DNA of 64,000 nucleotides from Paucimonas lemoignei (GTDB lineage: Bacteria; Pseudomonadota; Gammaproteobacteria; Pseudomonadales; Pseudomonadaceae): NCBI GenBank assembly GCA_900475325.1, contig LS483371.1:4154001-4218000 (forward strand), read 5' to 3'. Shown piece after piece: positions 30,301-37,479 of this stretch. Under the pieces are notes generated by a model. That model did not search any database. It was not told where the DNA came from and worked only from the letters and a program-made list of their open reading frames with translations. Position 1 is the stretch's first letter, and every line of letters begins with the position of its first letter. The position numbers were made by a program, and so were the translations under genes.

Positions 30301-30426
30301 GGTGGAAAGAACCCCAGCCTGTGCAGTGCTCAGCGCAGCGATATCGGAAGTTGCAAGCGCAGCTATCTGTTTTGTTGACAGTACGGCGATTTGTGCCGTT
30401 GACATTGACGTGACAATAGAAGTCAT
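27379..30426 (-). CDS. Ser/Thr-rich octapeptide-repeat protein
   Basis: 1015 residues built from about 125 copies of an 8-residue unit with consensus ALSTAQIG ([ASG]-L-[ST]-T-x-[QD]-[IVL]-[GA]). Units are grouped in 184-residue super-repeats (20 octads plus two 12-residue units such as SLGAKLSTVQIG); super-repeats start at residues 87, 271, 455 and 639. I see no Arg, Cys, His or Trp and only one Pro, in the C-terminal QIPYLNF. There is no Sec or Tat signal; secretion, if any, may use a C-terminal signal ending in an aromatic residue, as in type I substrates. Fold and function are unknown; a regular solenoid, adhesin or surface-layer role is possible. The neighbour downstream is an OGT-like glycosyltransferase. 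Confidence 0.85.
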   Translation of the reverse strand: MTSIVTSMSTAQIAVLSTKQIAALATSDIAALSTAQAGVLSTAQIAALSTSDVVSLSAAALAAFSASQLKALGTDDVASLATTQVAALSASQVTAFSTAQVAAMTTSQVGSLASNMTTAQIGALTTTQASSLSTTVMASLSAAQTSSISTKDIAAMSTAQLGALTTTAFAALKTAQITVLTTAQVGALAASMSTTQIGSLTTGQAAGLTTTVLAALSTTQLQSISANDIVALSTTQVGGLSTAVLGNLSTAQLKAIETKDIAVLSTAQLGALTTTQVASLATAQIGALSSTQVGSLGAKLSTVQIGALTTAQIAGVTTTTMAALTTVQLGAISTKDIAALSTDQLGAIATTAFVSLKTSQIAAMSTAQVGALAATMSTVQIGALSTGQTAGLTTTVIAALSTTQLQSISTKDIAALSTTQVGGLATTVIANLSSTQLKSLETADIAVLTTAQLGALTTTQVTSLSTVQIGAMSVSQVGALVNNMTTVQIGALSTAQAAGLTTTALSTLTSTQAGAISTKDIVAMSTAQLGALSTTAFAGLKSAQITALTTTQVGALAANMSTGQIGLLTTGQTAGLTTTVIGALSTTQLQSISTNDIVALSTTQVGGLSTVVLGNLSTAQLKAIETKDIAVLSTAQLGALTTTQVASLGTAQIGALTSTQVGSLGAKLSTLQIGALTTAQVAGVSTTTMAALTTLQLGAISTKDIAALSTAQLSAVATTAFASMKTAQIAALSTVQVGAVQASLTTSQVAALSTVQVTGLDTSTLTTAQLQAIETKDISSLVTTQLSALSTTQIGTLTTGQVAAMKYTQVSTLGTNFTTTQLGALTTAQAAGLTTTVLNALSTSQFQALSTKEVAALSTAQVAGLSTDAVAKLSTTQVKSMETADVAALSTTQVSAMTSAQVTSLTTGQIGALQYQQVSALGASLSTVQIGALSTTQISGIATTVLAGLSTSQVAAITTKDIAALTTNQVSSLTTSQIAVLSTSQVNSLTGTQVGSLTSAQLAQLSTTQIPYLNF
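27379..30426. repeat. 24-bp tandem repeats in 552-bp higher-order units
   Basis: The octad gene is a 24-bp periodic array with a 552-bp (184-codon) super-period. Copies at 1104-bp spacing are the closest: the stretch from 28451 matches that from 29555 with only scattered differences, whereas copies 552 bp apart differ more. This points to duplication of a two-super-repeat block. Confidence 0.8.
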
Positions 30427-30782
30427 GATTTAGCGCTCTAGGATGGACGGGGCGGACGGCATCCGTGTTTATTTCAATCTTCCTTGTTTACCCTCGTGCA
30501 GCCTGTTTACGGGCCTACGAGCGCTATGCCATACCGGATACTGCATCGGCATGGCATTTTGATACTTTAGAGAAATTTAGAAACATTTAGTCGACTGGTT
30601 CACGAAAACTGGACGCGTGTTGAACTTTCCTGAAACCCAGCGCAGCCGGGGGCCAAACGCTAGTGCGCCGGCTTAAAAGTCAAGTAGGTCCGGTGACTAT
30701 TTTCGTCGTAATGTCGCGCCGTCAAATCCAGCCAATCCAGGGGCGAAATTCCCCATGCTTTGAGGGATGTTTTGCAACCGGA
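30427..30782. other. Intergenic region upstream of the octad-repeat gene
   Basis: 356 bp between uraH and the octad gene, both on the minus strand. It must carry the octad-gene promoter, but I found no convincing -35/-10 pair, sigma-54 site or REP element. The ribosome-binding site before ATG 30426 is weak (AGAGCG). Confidence 0.4.
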
Positions 30783-31136
30783 TCAACTCCCGCGATACGT
30801 CGAATAGCTGTATGGCGAAACCAACAGTGGAACGTGGTAGTGCTCTTGAGCCGCATCAATCCCGAAACGCAGCACTACCACGTCTAGAAACGCAGGCTCG
30901 GCCAACGATGTCCCTCTCGCCCGGTAGTAGTCACCCACGTGAAAGTGCAACTGGTAGACGCCGGATCGGTAGTCCTCGCCCTGCAACAACGCAGCGTCGC
31001 AACGGCCATCGCTGTTGGTGACAGCCTCGGCGAGCAGCATCGATGTTTGCCCCTCCACCCGGTACAACTCGATGCGAATGGCATTGCCGGGGCAGCCATG
31101 TGCGGCGTCCAGTACGTGCGTTGTCAATTTACCCAT
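30783..31136 (-). CDS. uraH: 5-hydroxyisourate hydrolase
   Basis: 117 residues of the transthyretin-like family. It hydrolyses 5-hydroxyisourate (HIU, from urate oxidation) to OHCU. Signature regions are visible: N-terminal LTTHVLDAAHGCPGNAI (catalytic His), GRCDAALL (catalytic Arg), and the diagnostic C-terminal YRGS (YSTYRGS). ATG at 31136 gives the conserved MGKLTTHVLD start; the 16-codon extension upstream is not supported. Divergent from puuE, with which it shares a 348-bp control region. Confidence 0.95.
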   Translation of the reverse strand: MGKLTTHVLDAAHGCPGNAIRIELYRVEGQTSMLLAEAVTNSDGRCDAALLQGEDYRSGVYQLHFHVGDYYRARGTSLAEPAFLDVVVLRFGIDAAQEHYHVPLLVSPYSYSTYRGS

Positions 31137-31352
31137 GGCCGATCGGTGCTCCGTTTTGAAAGTGAGGACGCGCCTGCGCACCATAAGAGTGCTGACGGGC
31201 GAGTTGGCGATGCAGAATTAAGACAGTTTTCAAAAATGCTGTACACAATAAAAATGCCCGATGGCAGAGAGCGTCCAGCCACCCGATATTTCACGCCACA
31301 TGGCTGGGACTTACGGAATTAAATAGATTTTCCGGGGATAAGCTGACCAGTC

Positions 31353-31368
31353 AGGCAAGTTTCTTGCA
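31353..31368 (+). promoter_or_regulatory. Candidate sigma-54 promoter of puuE operon
   Basis: AGGCAAGTTTCTTGCA has GG and GC exactly 10 nt apart and a perfect TTGCA -12 element; the -24 half GGCAAG is close to GGCACG. The predicted start lies about 105 nt before the puuE GTG. Confidence 0.45.
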
Positions 31369-31433
31369 GCACTTTTCGACAGATGCCTGAGAGCGGTCGG
31401 GAAAATCAAATTGGCTACAATCTGTAAATTTCT

Positions 31434-31443
31434 TTGTATACAA
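31434..31443. promoter_or_regulatory. TTGTATACAA palindrome, candidate GntR-type operator
   Basis: Perfect 10-bp palindrome 41 nt upstream of puuE. TnGTATACnA-like sites are common for FCD-type GntR regulators, two of which are encoded nearby. Assignment to either is inferred. Confidence 0.35.
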
Positions 31444-31484
31444 TCCGACCTTCGCACGATGGCCCCGAACATAAGGAAACTTCC

Positions 31485-32414
31485 GTGAGTGCCGACTACC
31501 CTCGTGACCTGATCGGTTATGGCAGCAACCCGCCCCACCCTCGTTGGCCTGGCAATGCCCGCATCGCCTTGTCCTTTGTGCTCAATTACGAGGAAGGCGG
31601 CGAGCGCAATATCCTGCATGGCGACAAGGAATCCGAAGCGTTTCTGTCAGAGATGGTTTCAGCGCAGCCCTTGCAGGGCGAGCGCAACATGAGCATGGAG
31701 TCGCTCTACGAATACGGCAGTCGCGCCGGTGTGTGGCGCATCCTGAAGTTGTTCAAACAGTTTGATATCCCCCTCACCATCTTCGCCGTGGCCATGGCTG
31801 CCCAGCGCCACCCGGATGTGATCCGCGCCATGGTCGCCGACGGCCACGAAATCTGCAGCCACGGTTATCGCTGGATCGACTACCAGTACATGGACGAGGC
31901 CAAAGAGCGCGAGCACATGCTCAAGGCCATCCGCATCCTCACCGAGATCACCGGCGAACGCCCGCTGGGCTGGTACACCGGCCGCACCGGGCCGAACACT
32001 CGACGGCTGGTGATGGAAGAAGGCGGCTTTCTGTATGACTGCGACACCTATGACGACGACCTGCCCTACTGGGAGCCGAACAACCCCACCGGCAAGGCGC
32101 ACCTGGTGATTCCGTACACCCTGGACACCAATGACATGCGCTTTACCCAGGTTCAGGGTTTCAACAATGGCGAGCAGTTTTTCCAGTACCTCAAGGACGC
32201 GTTCGACGTGCTGTACGCCGAAGGCAGCGAAGCGCCGAAGATGCTCTCCATCGGCTTGCATTGCCGCCTGATCGGCCGCCCGGCCCGATTGGCAGCGCTC
32301 AAGCGTTTTATCGAATACGCGAAAAGCCACGAGCAGGTCTGGTTCACCCGGCGCGTCGACATCGCCCGCCATTGGCACGCCGAGCATCCTTACCAGCCGG
32401 AGCCGTCGCAATGA
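31485..32414 (+). CDS. puuE: Allantoinase PuuE (polysaccharide-deacetylase fold)
   Basis: 309 residues. PuuE opens the allantoin ring to allantoate, and belongs to the NodB/polysaccharide deacetylase superfamily rather than to classical metal amidohydrolase allantoinases. Visible: SFVLNYEEGGERNILHGDKE, DGHEICSHGYRWIDYQYMD (active-site His pair region), GWYTGRTGPNTRRLV and the C-terminal LSIGLHCRLIGRPARLAALK. GTG at 31485 is chosen because AAGGAA lies 6 nt upstream and the product then starts VSADYPRDLIGYG. Stop overlaps uraD by 4 bp (ATGA). Confidence 0.94.
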   Translation: MSADYPRDLIGYGSNPPHPRWPGNARIALSFVLNYEEGGERNILHGDKESEAFLSEMVSAQPLQGERNMSMESLYEYGSRAGVWRILKLFKQFDIPLTIFAVAMAAQRHPDVIRAMVADGHEICSHGYRWIDYQYMDEAKEREHMLKAIRILTEITGERPLGWYTGRTGPNTRRLVMEEGGFLYDCDTYDDDLPYWEPNNPTGKAHLVIPYTLDTNDMRFTQVQGFNNGEQFFQYLKDAFDVLYAEGSEAPKMLSIGLHCRLIGRPARLAALKRFIEYAKSHEQVWFTRRVDIARHWHAEHPYQPEPSQ

Positions 32415-32926
32415 CCCGCTTTGCCACGCTGCAACCTTCAACGTTGAGCCGGGACGCGTTCATCGCGACCTTTGCCGACATCTACGAGCATTCACCCTGG
32501 GTCGCTGCCGCCGCTTACGATCAAGGCCAGCTCAGCGAACTGGACGATATCCAGACCCTGCACGCCCGGATGAGTGAGATCCTGCTCAGCGCCGATCATG
32601 CCCGGCAATTGGCGCTGATCAATGCCCACCCGGACCTCGCAGGTAAAGCTGCCGTGCAAGGCCAACTGACTGAATCCAGCACTCACGAACAAGCCGGCGC
32701 AGGCATCCACGAGTGCACGCCTGAGGAGTTTCAGCGCTTTACCGAACTCAACGATGCCTACAAAACCCGCTTCGCCTTTCCGTTCATCATGGCGGTCAAA
32801 GGCAGCAACCGACACCAGATACTCGCCGCCTTCGAAACCCGCATTCATCATCCGGCCGACGCCGAATTTGCCTGCGCCCTGGCCGAGATCAACAAGATTG
32901 CCCTGTTTCGCTTGCAAGCCCTTTAA
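32411..32926 (+). CDS. uraD: OHCU decarboxylase
   Basis: 171 residues. It decarboxylates 2-oxo-4-hydroxy-4-carboxy-5-ureidoimidazoline to S-allantoin, the step before PuuE. The family pattern is visible: FADIYEHSPWVAAAAYDQGQ, the HPDLAGK motif with the catalytic His in LINAHPDLAGKAAV, and FAFPFIMAVKGSNRHQILAA. Start overlaps the puuE stop, so translation is coupled. Confidence 0.96.
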   Translation: MTRFATLQPSTLSRDAFIATFADIYEHSPWVAAAAYDQGQLSELDDIQTLHARMSEILLSADHARQLALINAHPDLAGKAAVQGQLTESSTHEQAGAGIHECTPEEFQRFTELNDAYKTRFAFPFIMAVKGSNRHQILAAFETRIHHPADAEFACALAEINKIALFRLQAL

Positions 32927-32966
32927 TCGCCCTCTTCCCGGCAAAGACACAAGGTAGACAAAAAGA

Positions 32967-33962
32967 ATGAAAGCTTACGCTGCGCCCTTCGAGAAGTTCG
33001 TCAACCTGGCCGATGCGCGCCTGGGTACCAAAATCATTTCCGTGACCGACGACTGGTTCGCCGACGCCAACCGCCTGTTCCAGCCGACTCCGGCCGTCTG
33101 GAAGGAAGGCGTGTTCGACGACAACGGCAAGTGGATGGACGGCTGGGAGTCGCGCCGCAAACGCTTTGAAGGTTACGACAGCGCCGTGATCCGCCTGGGC
33201 GTTCCTGGCTCGATCAAGGGCGTGGATATCGACACCTCATTCTTCACCGGCAACTACCCGCCATCGGCGTCCCTGGAAGCCTGCTTCCTGACCTCTGGCG
33301 AACCGGACGAGCACACCCAGTGGACCGAGATCCTCTCGGCGGTGGAGCTCAACGGCGACAGCCATCACTACCATGCGATCACTGACGGTCAGGCATTCAG
33401 CCATCTGCGCTTCAACATCTACCCGGATGGCGGCATCGCGCGACTGCGGGTTTACGGCGTACCGTTCCGCGACTGGTCGGCGGTGGGCGAACACGAACAG
33501 CTGGACCTGGTATCGGCCCTCAACGGCGGTCGCGCCCTGGCCTGTTCAGATGAGCATTACGGCAGCATGAGCAACATCCTCAACCCTGGCCGCGGCGTGA
33601 ACATGGGTGACGGCTGGGAAACCGCACGGCGTCGCACCCCCGGCAACGACTGGGTAATCATCGCCCTGGGCCATGCTGGCGAAGTCGAGAAAGTCATCGT
33701 CGACACCCTGCACTTCAAGGGTAATTACCCGGATAGCTGCTCGATCCAGGGCGCGTTCGTCAAAGGCGGCACCGACAGCCAGATCGAAACCCAGAGCCTG
33801 TTCTGGCGCGAACTGCTGCCCAGCCAGAAACTGAGCATGCACGCCGAACATGAGTTCGCCGAGCAGATCAAGGCACTGGGCCCGATCACTCATATTCGCC
33901 TGAATGTGTTTCCAGATGGTGGGGTGAGTCGTCTTCGGGTGTTGGGTAAAGTGACGAAGTAA
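32967..33962 (+). CDS. alc: Allantoicase
   Basis: 331 residues made of two similar beta-jelly-roll halves. It hydrolyses allantoate to ureidoglycolate and urea. The halves are seen as paired motifs: [19 protein letters not shown] with [20 protein letters not shown], and [19 protein letters not shown] with [20 protein letters not shown]; each ends in [19 protein letters not shown] or [19 protein letters not shown]. It starts 40 nt after uraD. A REP pair follows. Confidence 0.96.
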   Translation: MKAYAAPFEKFVNLADARLGTKIISVTDDWFADANRLFQPTPAVWKEGVFDDNGKWMDGWESRRKRFEGYDSAVIRLGVPGSIKGVDIDTSFFTGNYPPSASLEACFLTSGEPDEHTQWTEILSAVELNGDSHHYHAITDGQAFSHLRFNIYPDGGIARLRVYGVPFRDWSAVGEHEQLDLVSALNGGRALACSDEHYGSMSNILNPGRGVNMGDGWETARRRTPGNDWVIIALGHAGEVEKVIVDTLHFKGNYPDSCSIQGAFVKGGTDSQIETQSLFWRELLPSQKLSMHAEHEFAEQIKALGPITHIRLNVFPDGGVSRLRVLGKVTK

Positions 33963-33970
33963 CGCATTAC

Positions 33971-34045
33971 CTGTAGGAGCTGCCGAAGGCTGCGAAAACG
34001 ATTTAAATGACACACCGCTTTCGCAGCCTTCGGCAGCTCCTACAG
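33971..34045. repeat. REP inverted pair, family C
   Basis: CTGTAGGAGCTGCCGAAGGC and its inverted copy, about 30 bp apart, between alc and allA inside the operon. The family recurs at 35927, 37164, 39185 and 55382. Confidence 0.9.
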
Positions 34046-34078
34046 GGATCTGATCAATTCAAAAACAGAAGACCCAGC

Positions 34079-34582
34079 ATGCGCACATTGACCATCGAGC
34101 CGTTGACCAAGCAAGCCTTCGCCCCTTTCGGTGATGTCATCGAAACCGACGGCAGCGATCACTTCATGATCAACAACGGCTCGACCCAGCGCTTCCATAA
34201 GCTGGCCCAGGTGCAGACCGCGACGCCGGACGACCAGGCAATCATCAGTATTTTCCGCGCCGAAGCGTTGGAGATGCCGTTGATCATCAGCATGCTGGAG
34301 CGCCATCCGCTGGGCAGTCAGGCCTTCGTGCCGCTGCTCGGCAACCCCTTTCTGATCGTGGTCGCGCCACTTGGCGATGAACCTGAATCAGAGTTGGTCC
34401 GCGCCTTCCTTTCCAATGGCAGGCAGGGCGTCAATTACCATCGCGGCGTCTGGCACCACCCGGTGCTGACGATCGAAAAGCGGGATGACTTCCTGGTGGT
34501 TGATCGCAGTGGCACAGGCCATAACTGCGATGAGCATTTCTTCGCTGAGAGCCAGAAGCTGGTTCTCGACCCCCACCCGTAA
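34079..34582 (+). CDS. allA: Ureidoglycolate lyase
   Basis: 167 residues. AllA splits ureidoglycolate into glyoxylate and urea, the last step of the ring-opening branch. Typical motifs: LTKQAFAPFGDVIETDG near the N-terminus, HPLGSQAFVPLLGNPFLIVV and VNYHRGVWHHPVLTI, which form the cupin-like active site. ATG at 34079 follows the REP pair by about 30 nt. It lies in the puuE-uraD-alc-allA-puuD row. Confidence 0.95.
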   Translation: MRTLTIEPLTKQAFAPFGDVIETDGSDHFMINNGSTQRFHKLAQVQTATPDDQAIISIFRAEALEMPLIISMLERHPLGSQAFVPLLGNPFLIVVAPLGDEPESELVRAFLSNGRQGVNYHRGVWHHPVLTIEKRDDFLVVDRSGTGHNCDEHFFAESQKLVLDPHP

Positions 34583-34626
34583 AGCTTGAGCGTTCGTTAA
34601 GTGACGCAAAGCGATAGGTAAGTACC

Positions 34627-35907
34627 GTGGAAGCACATTTGATGGAATGGCTGAATCTCAGCGTGCGCTGGATTCACATGATTGTCGGCATCGCCTGGAT
34701 CGGCGCCTCGTTCTACTTCGTCTGGCTGGAAAACAACCTCAACCGGGTCAACCCCCGCGACGGGTTGTCCGGGGATCTGTGGGCGATTCATGGTGGCGGC
34801 ATTTACCACCTGGAGAAGTACAAGCTCGCGCCACCGACCATGCCCGACAACCTGCACTGGTTCAAATGGGAGGCCTATTTCACCTGGCTCTCCGGCGTGG
34901 CACTGCTGTGCGTGGTGTTCTACGCCAACCCGACCCTGTATCTGCTGGCGCCAGGCAGCAGCCTGTCCGGCGTTGAAGGCGTAGCCCTGGGGTTTGGCTC
35001 GCTGTTCGTCGGCTGGTTTGTCTACAGCTTTCTGTGCGACTCGGCGCTGGGTAAACGCCCAGGCCTGCTGGGTTTGATCCTGTTCGTGCTGGTGATTGCC
35101 GCCGCTTACGGCTTCAGCAAGGTGTTCAGCGGGCGCGGCGCGTACCTGCATGTTGGCGCGATCATTGGCACCATCATGGTCGGCAACGTATTCCGGATCA
35201 TCATGCCCGCCCAGCGCGCCTTGGTGGCGGCCATCGCCGAGAACCGCACGCCCGACCCATCCCTGCCCGCCAAAGGCCTGCTGCGTTCGCGACACAACAA
35301 CTACTTCACCCTGCCGGTGCTGTTCATCATGATCAGCAATCACTTCCCGAGCACCTACGGCAGCCCTTACAACTGGCTGATCCTGGCCGGGATCGGGGTG
35401 TTGGCGGTGTTGGTCCGGCATTATTTCAATACCCGGCACAACAGCCACAAGTTCGCCTGGACCCTGCCAGTCGCCGCGCTGGGCATGATTTGCCTGGCGT
35501 ACGTCACCGGCCCTGCAGCACCGCCCTCGACAGGCCCGGCAAAAATCGAATACCAACCCCTGCCCGGCACCGCCATCGGCGGTTATCGGCATGACGAAGT
35601 CAGACCTGCGCCCGCGCCAGAGCCGGAAGTAGCCAAGGTGAATGCAGTGGATTTCGAAAAAGTCCACGGCGTAATCCAGCAACGCTGCACGGTCTGCCAT
35701 TCCGCCAAGCCCACCAGCCAGCTGTTCAGCACTGCGCCAGCCGGGGTGATGTTCGACACCGCCGAGCAAATCAGGCAACTGGCCCCGCGCATCCAGGCCC
35801 AGGCGGTAACCTCACAGATCATGCCGCTGGGCAACATCACCCAGATGACTCAGCAGGAGCGGGATTTGATCGGCGCCTGGGTGACCTCGGGCGCACAAAC
35901 CCACTGA
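34627..35907 (+). CDS. puuD: Membrane urate hydroxylase PuuD with cytochrome c tail
   Basis: 426 residues. The N-terminal ~300 residues form about 8-9 membrane helices of the DUF989 family (WIHMIVGIAWIGASFYFVWL, GAYLHVGAIIGTIMVGNVFR), and the C-terminal ~90 residues are a c-type cytochrome with one haem site (RCTVCHSAKPTS) and a distal Met in SQIMPLGNITQMT. Known PuuD proteins oxidise urate to 5-hydroxyisourate, passing electrons to the respiratory chain instead of O2; the haem would be attached by the Ccm system encoded at 45.9-52.9 kb. GTG start at 34627 has AGGTAA upstream. Confidence 0.93.
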   Translation: MEAHLMEWLNLSVRWIHMIVGIAWIGASFYFVWLENNLNRVNPRDGLSGDLWAIHGGGIYHLEKYKLAPPTMPDNLHWFKWEAYFTWLSGVALLCVVFYANPTLYLLAPGSSLSGVEGVALGFGSLFVGWFVYSFLCDSALGKRPGLLGLILFVLVIAAAYGFSKVFSGRGAYLHVGAIIGTIMVGNVFRIIMPAQRALVAAIAENRTPDPSLPAKGLLRSRHNNYFTLPVLFIMISNHFPSTYGSPYNWLILAGIGVLAVLVRHYFNTRHNSHKFAWTLPVAALGMICLAYVTGPAAPPSTGPAKIEYQPLPGTAIGGYRHDEVRPAPAPEPEVAKVNAVDFEKVHGVIQQRCTVCHSAKPTSQLFSTAPAGVMFDTAEQIRQLAPRIQAQAVTSQIMPLGNITQMTQQERDLIGAWVTSGAQTH

Positions 35908-35926
35908 CGGGTTGCCGCGCAATACC

Positions 35927-36001
35927 CTGTGGGAGCTGCCGCAGGCTGCGAAAGCGGTGTGTCAGTTGAACCGCTTTCGCAGCCTTCGGCAGCTCCTACA
36001 G
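35927..36001. repeat. REP inverted pair, family C
   Basis: CTGTGGGAGCTGCCGCAGGC and an inverted copy ending CGGCAGCTCCTACAG, directly after puuD. Confidence 0.9.
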
Positions 36002-36231
36002 ACGCTTTATCCCCCGCCCCACAATTGCTCGCACTGCCCCGTCCCAGAGCACTTGAGCGAATTAATCCCAGCCAGTATCCTCCGCCGCCGCAGCTAAACC
36101 TGTCTGTTTTGAATGCTGACTCAACGGCCAACTTGCTGACCGATCAGTCAACTGCCGAGTTTTGTCCGGAAACGCCTCGAATCGACCGTTAAATAACGGA
36201 TCGATAGAACTTTCGTGGCTTTTTGCCGAGC

Positions 36232-36248
36232 TTGGCGCAGCTCTTGCT
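36232..36248 (+). promoter_or_regulatory. Candidate sigma-54 promoter of the Tsx-like gene
   Basis: TTGGCGCAGCTCTTGCT matches TTGGCACGNNNNTTGCT at all but two positions, and GG and GC are 10 nt apart. It reads toward the channel gene with a leader of about 100 nt. This is one of the two best matches in the window. Confidence 0.55.
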
Positions 36249-36359
36249 ATAGCTCTGATCAAGCGGCGAAAGCTGACCAAATAGACATGTTTAAACTGCG
36301 AAAAAAGTGCCTATCAAGAGCACCTGAAAACCAAAGATATCCATCAAGGGGAGCAATGA

Positions 36360-37145
36360 ATGAACCGTATTATTTCCAGCGCGATAGTTGCAGGCGGCTT
36401 GTTGGCATCCGGGCAAAGCATGGCCGACGGCCTGCTGCAATGGCAGAGCAACAGCCTGACTTACTTGAACGGTCGCGACTTTACCGTCAACCCGTCAAAC
36501 CAGCAGACGTTCACGTTCGAACACGCTGACGGTTGGAAATACGGCGACAACTTCCTGTTCATCGACAAGATCTTCTATAACGGCAAAGGCGATGCCACCA
36601 ACGGCGATAACACCTATTACGGTGAAATCTCCCCGCGTCTGTCCCTGGGCAAGATCCTGGGCCAGAAAATCGAATTCGGTCCGATCTCCGATGTATTGCT
36701 GGCCGCAACCTACGAATTCGGCGAAGGCGACAACGAGTCCTACCTCATTGGTCCGGGCTTTGACCTGAACATCCCGGGTTTTGATTACTTCCAGCTGAAC
36801 TTCTACAAGCGCTACACCGACGGCCACCGCGCAGGCTACGGCGCCTGGCAGGTCACTCCGGTCTGGTCCTACACCATCCCGGTGGGCAAGTCCGACATCC
36901 TGATCGACGGCTTTATCGACTGGGTCGTGGACAACAAATCCGACCGCAACGGTGAATACAAATCCAACGTCCACTTTAACCCGCAGATCAAATACGACCT
37001 GGGCAAAGCCATCAACTTGCCGGATCGCCAACTGTATGTCGGTATTGAATACGATTACTGGTCTGACAAGTACGGGATTGAAGACACCCAGTTTTTTGAT
37101 ACCAACCAGAACACCGCGAGTTTGTTGGTGAAAGTGTTTTTCTGA
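36360..37145 (+). CDS. Tsx-like outer-membrane nucleoside channel
   Basis: 261 residues. Signal peptide MNRIISSAIVAGGLLASGQS then SMADG. The mature part has alternating aromatic beta strands (YFQLNFYKRYTDG, QLYVGIEYDYWSDKYGI) and ends with an aromatic residue (LLVKVFF), as outer-membrane barrels do. The opening GLLQWQSNSLTYLNG is typical of the Tsx channel family, which passes nucleosides. Strong ribosome-binding site AAGGGGAG. Next to the purine catabolic operon and with its own sigma-54-like promoter, it probably brings purine nucleosides or bases through the outer membrane. Confidence 0.88.
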   Translation: MNRIISSAIVAGGLLASGQSMADGLLQWQSNSLTYLNGRDFTVNPSNQQTFTFEHADGWKYGDNFLFIDKIFYNGKGDATNGDNTYYGEISPRLSLGKILGQKIEFGPISDVLLAATYEFGEGDNESYLIGPGFDLNIPGFDYFQLNFYKRYTDGHRAGYGAWQVTPVWSYTIPVGKSDILIDGFIDWVVDNKSDRNGEYKSNVHFNPQIKYDLGKAINLPDRQLYVGIEYDYWSDKYGIEDTQFFDTNQNTASLLVKVFF

Positions 37146-37163
37146 TAAACACGGCCTTGTACT

Positions 37164-37237
37164 TGTAGGAGCTGCCGAAGGCTGCGAAAGCAGTATTCCT
37201 GATACACCGCAATTCGCAGCCTGCGGCAGCTCCTACA
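37164..37237. repeat. REP inverted pair, family C
   Basis: TGTAGGAGCTGCCGAAGGCT and an inverted copy between the Tsx-like gene and the convergent 71-codon gene. Confidence 0.9.
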
Positions 37238-37247
37238 GGTCCGGTGC

Positions 37248-37463
37248 TTATTCCCAAGGCAACCGTTTACCCGCCCGCACCTTCGCATTGATCGATCGCA
37301 GCAATTGCAGCGGATCACTGTCGGTGAGCGCATGGCTTTGTTCGTCGACCCAGGCCGAGACTTGTTTACGGTCAAGGCTGGGCCGCAGGTGCAGGATTTC
37401 TACCAACTGGCGCTCGCACTGTTGGGCGTAAGCCACCACGCTGGAAAACAGCGGACTGTTCAT
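37248..37463 (-). CDS. Small conserved-looking protein, 71 residues
   Basis: MNSPLFSSVVAYAQQCERQL begins a helical, soluble 71-residue product ending RAGKRLPWE. It starts 16 nt after the stop of the DUF808 gene in the same direction, so it is probably cotranscribed. Function unknown; no motif seen. Called real for its position, coding-like composition and full use of the space up to the REP pair. Confidence 0.6.
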   Translation of the reverse strand: MNSPLFSSVVAYAQQCERQLVEILHLRPSLDRKQVSAWVDEQSHALTDSDPLQLLRSINAKVRAGKRLPWE

Positions 37464-37479
37464 TGAATCGTCTCGTCTC

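Larger units (their letters stand above)
31137..31484. other. Divergent control region uraH/puuE
   Basis: 348 bp without a gene. It contains a sigma-54-like promoter toward puuE (31353-31368), a TTGTATACAA palindrome (31434-31443) and a CTGACCAGTCAG palindrome (31343-31354) whose half-sites equal those in front of xdhA but with a 2-nt gap. Confidence 0.5.
35908..36359. other. Intergenic region with REP pair and sigma-54 promoter
   Basis: 452 bp between puuD and the Tsx-like gene. It contains a family C REP pair (35927-36001), then about 230 bp with nothing I recognise, then a good sigma-54 promoter candidate (36232-36248). Confidence 0.5.

Noticed and set aside
27379..30426. CRISPR array or simple satellite
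   Set aside because: The 24-bp units have no unique spacers and keep one open frame over 1015 codons with protein-level constraint.
34597..35778. 393-codon minus-strand frame
   Set aside because: Antisense to puuD and part of allA's end; no family features.
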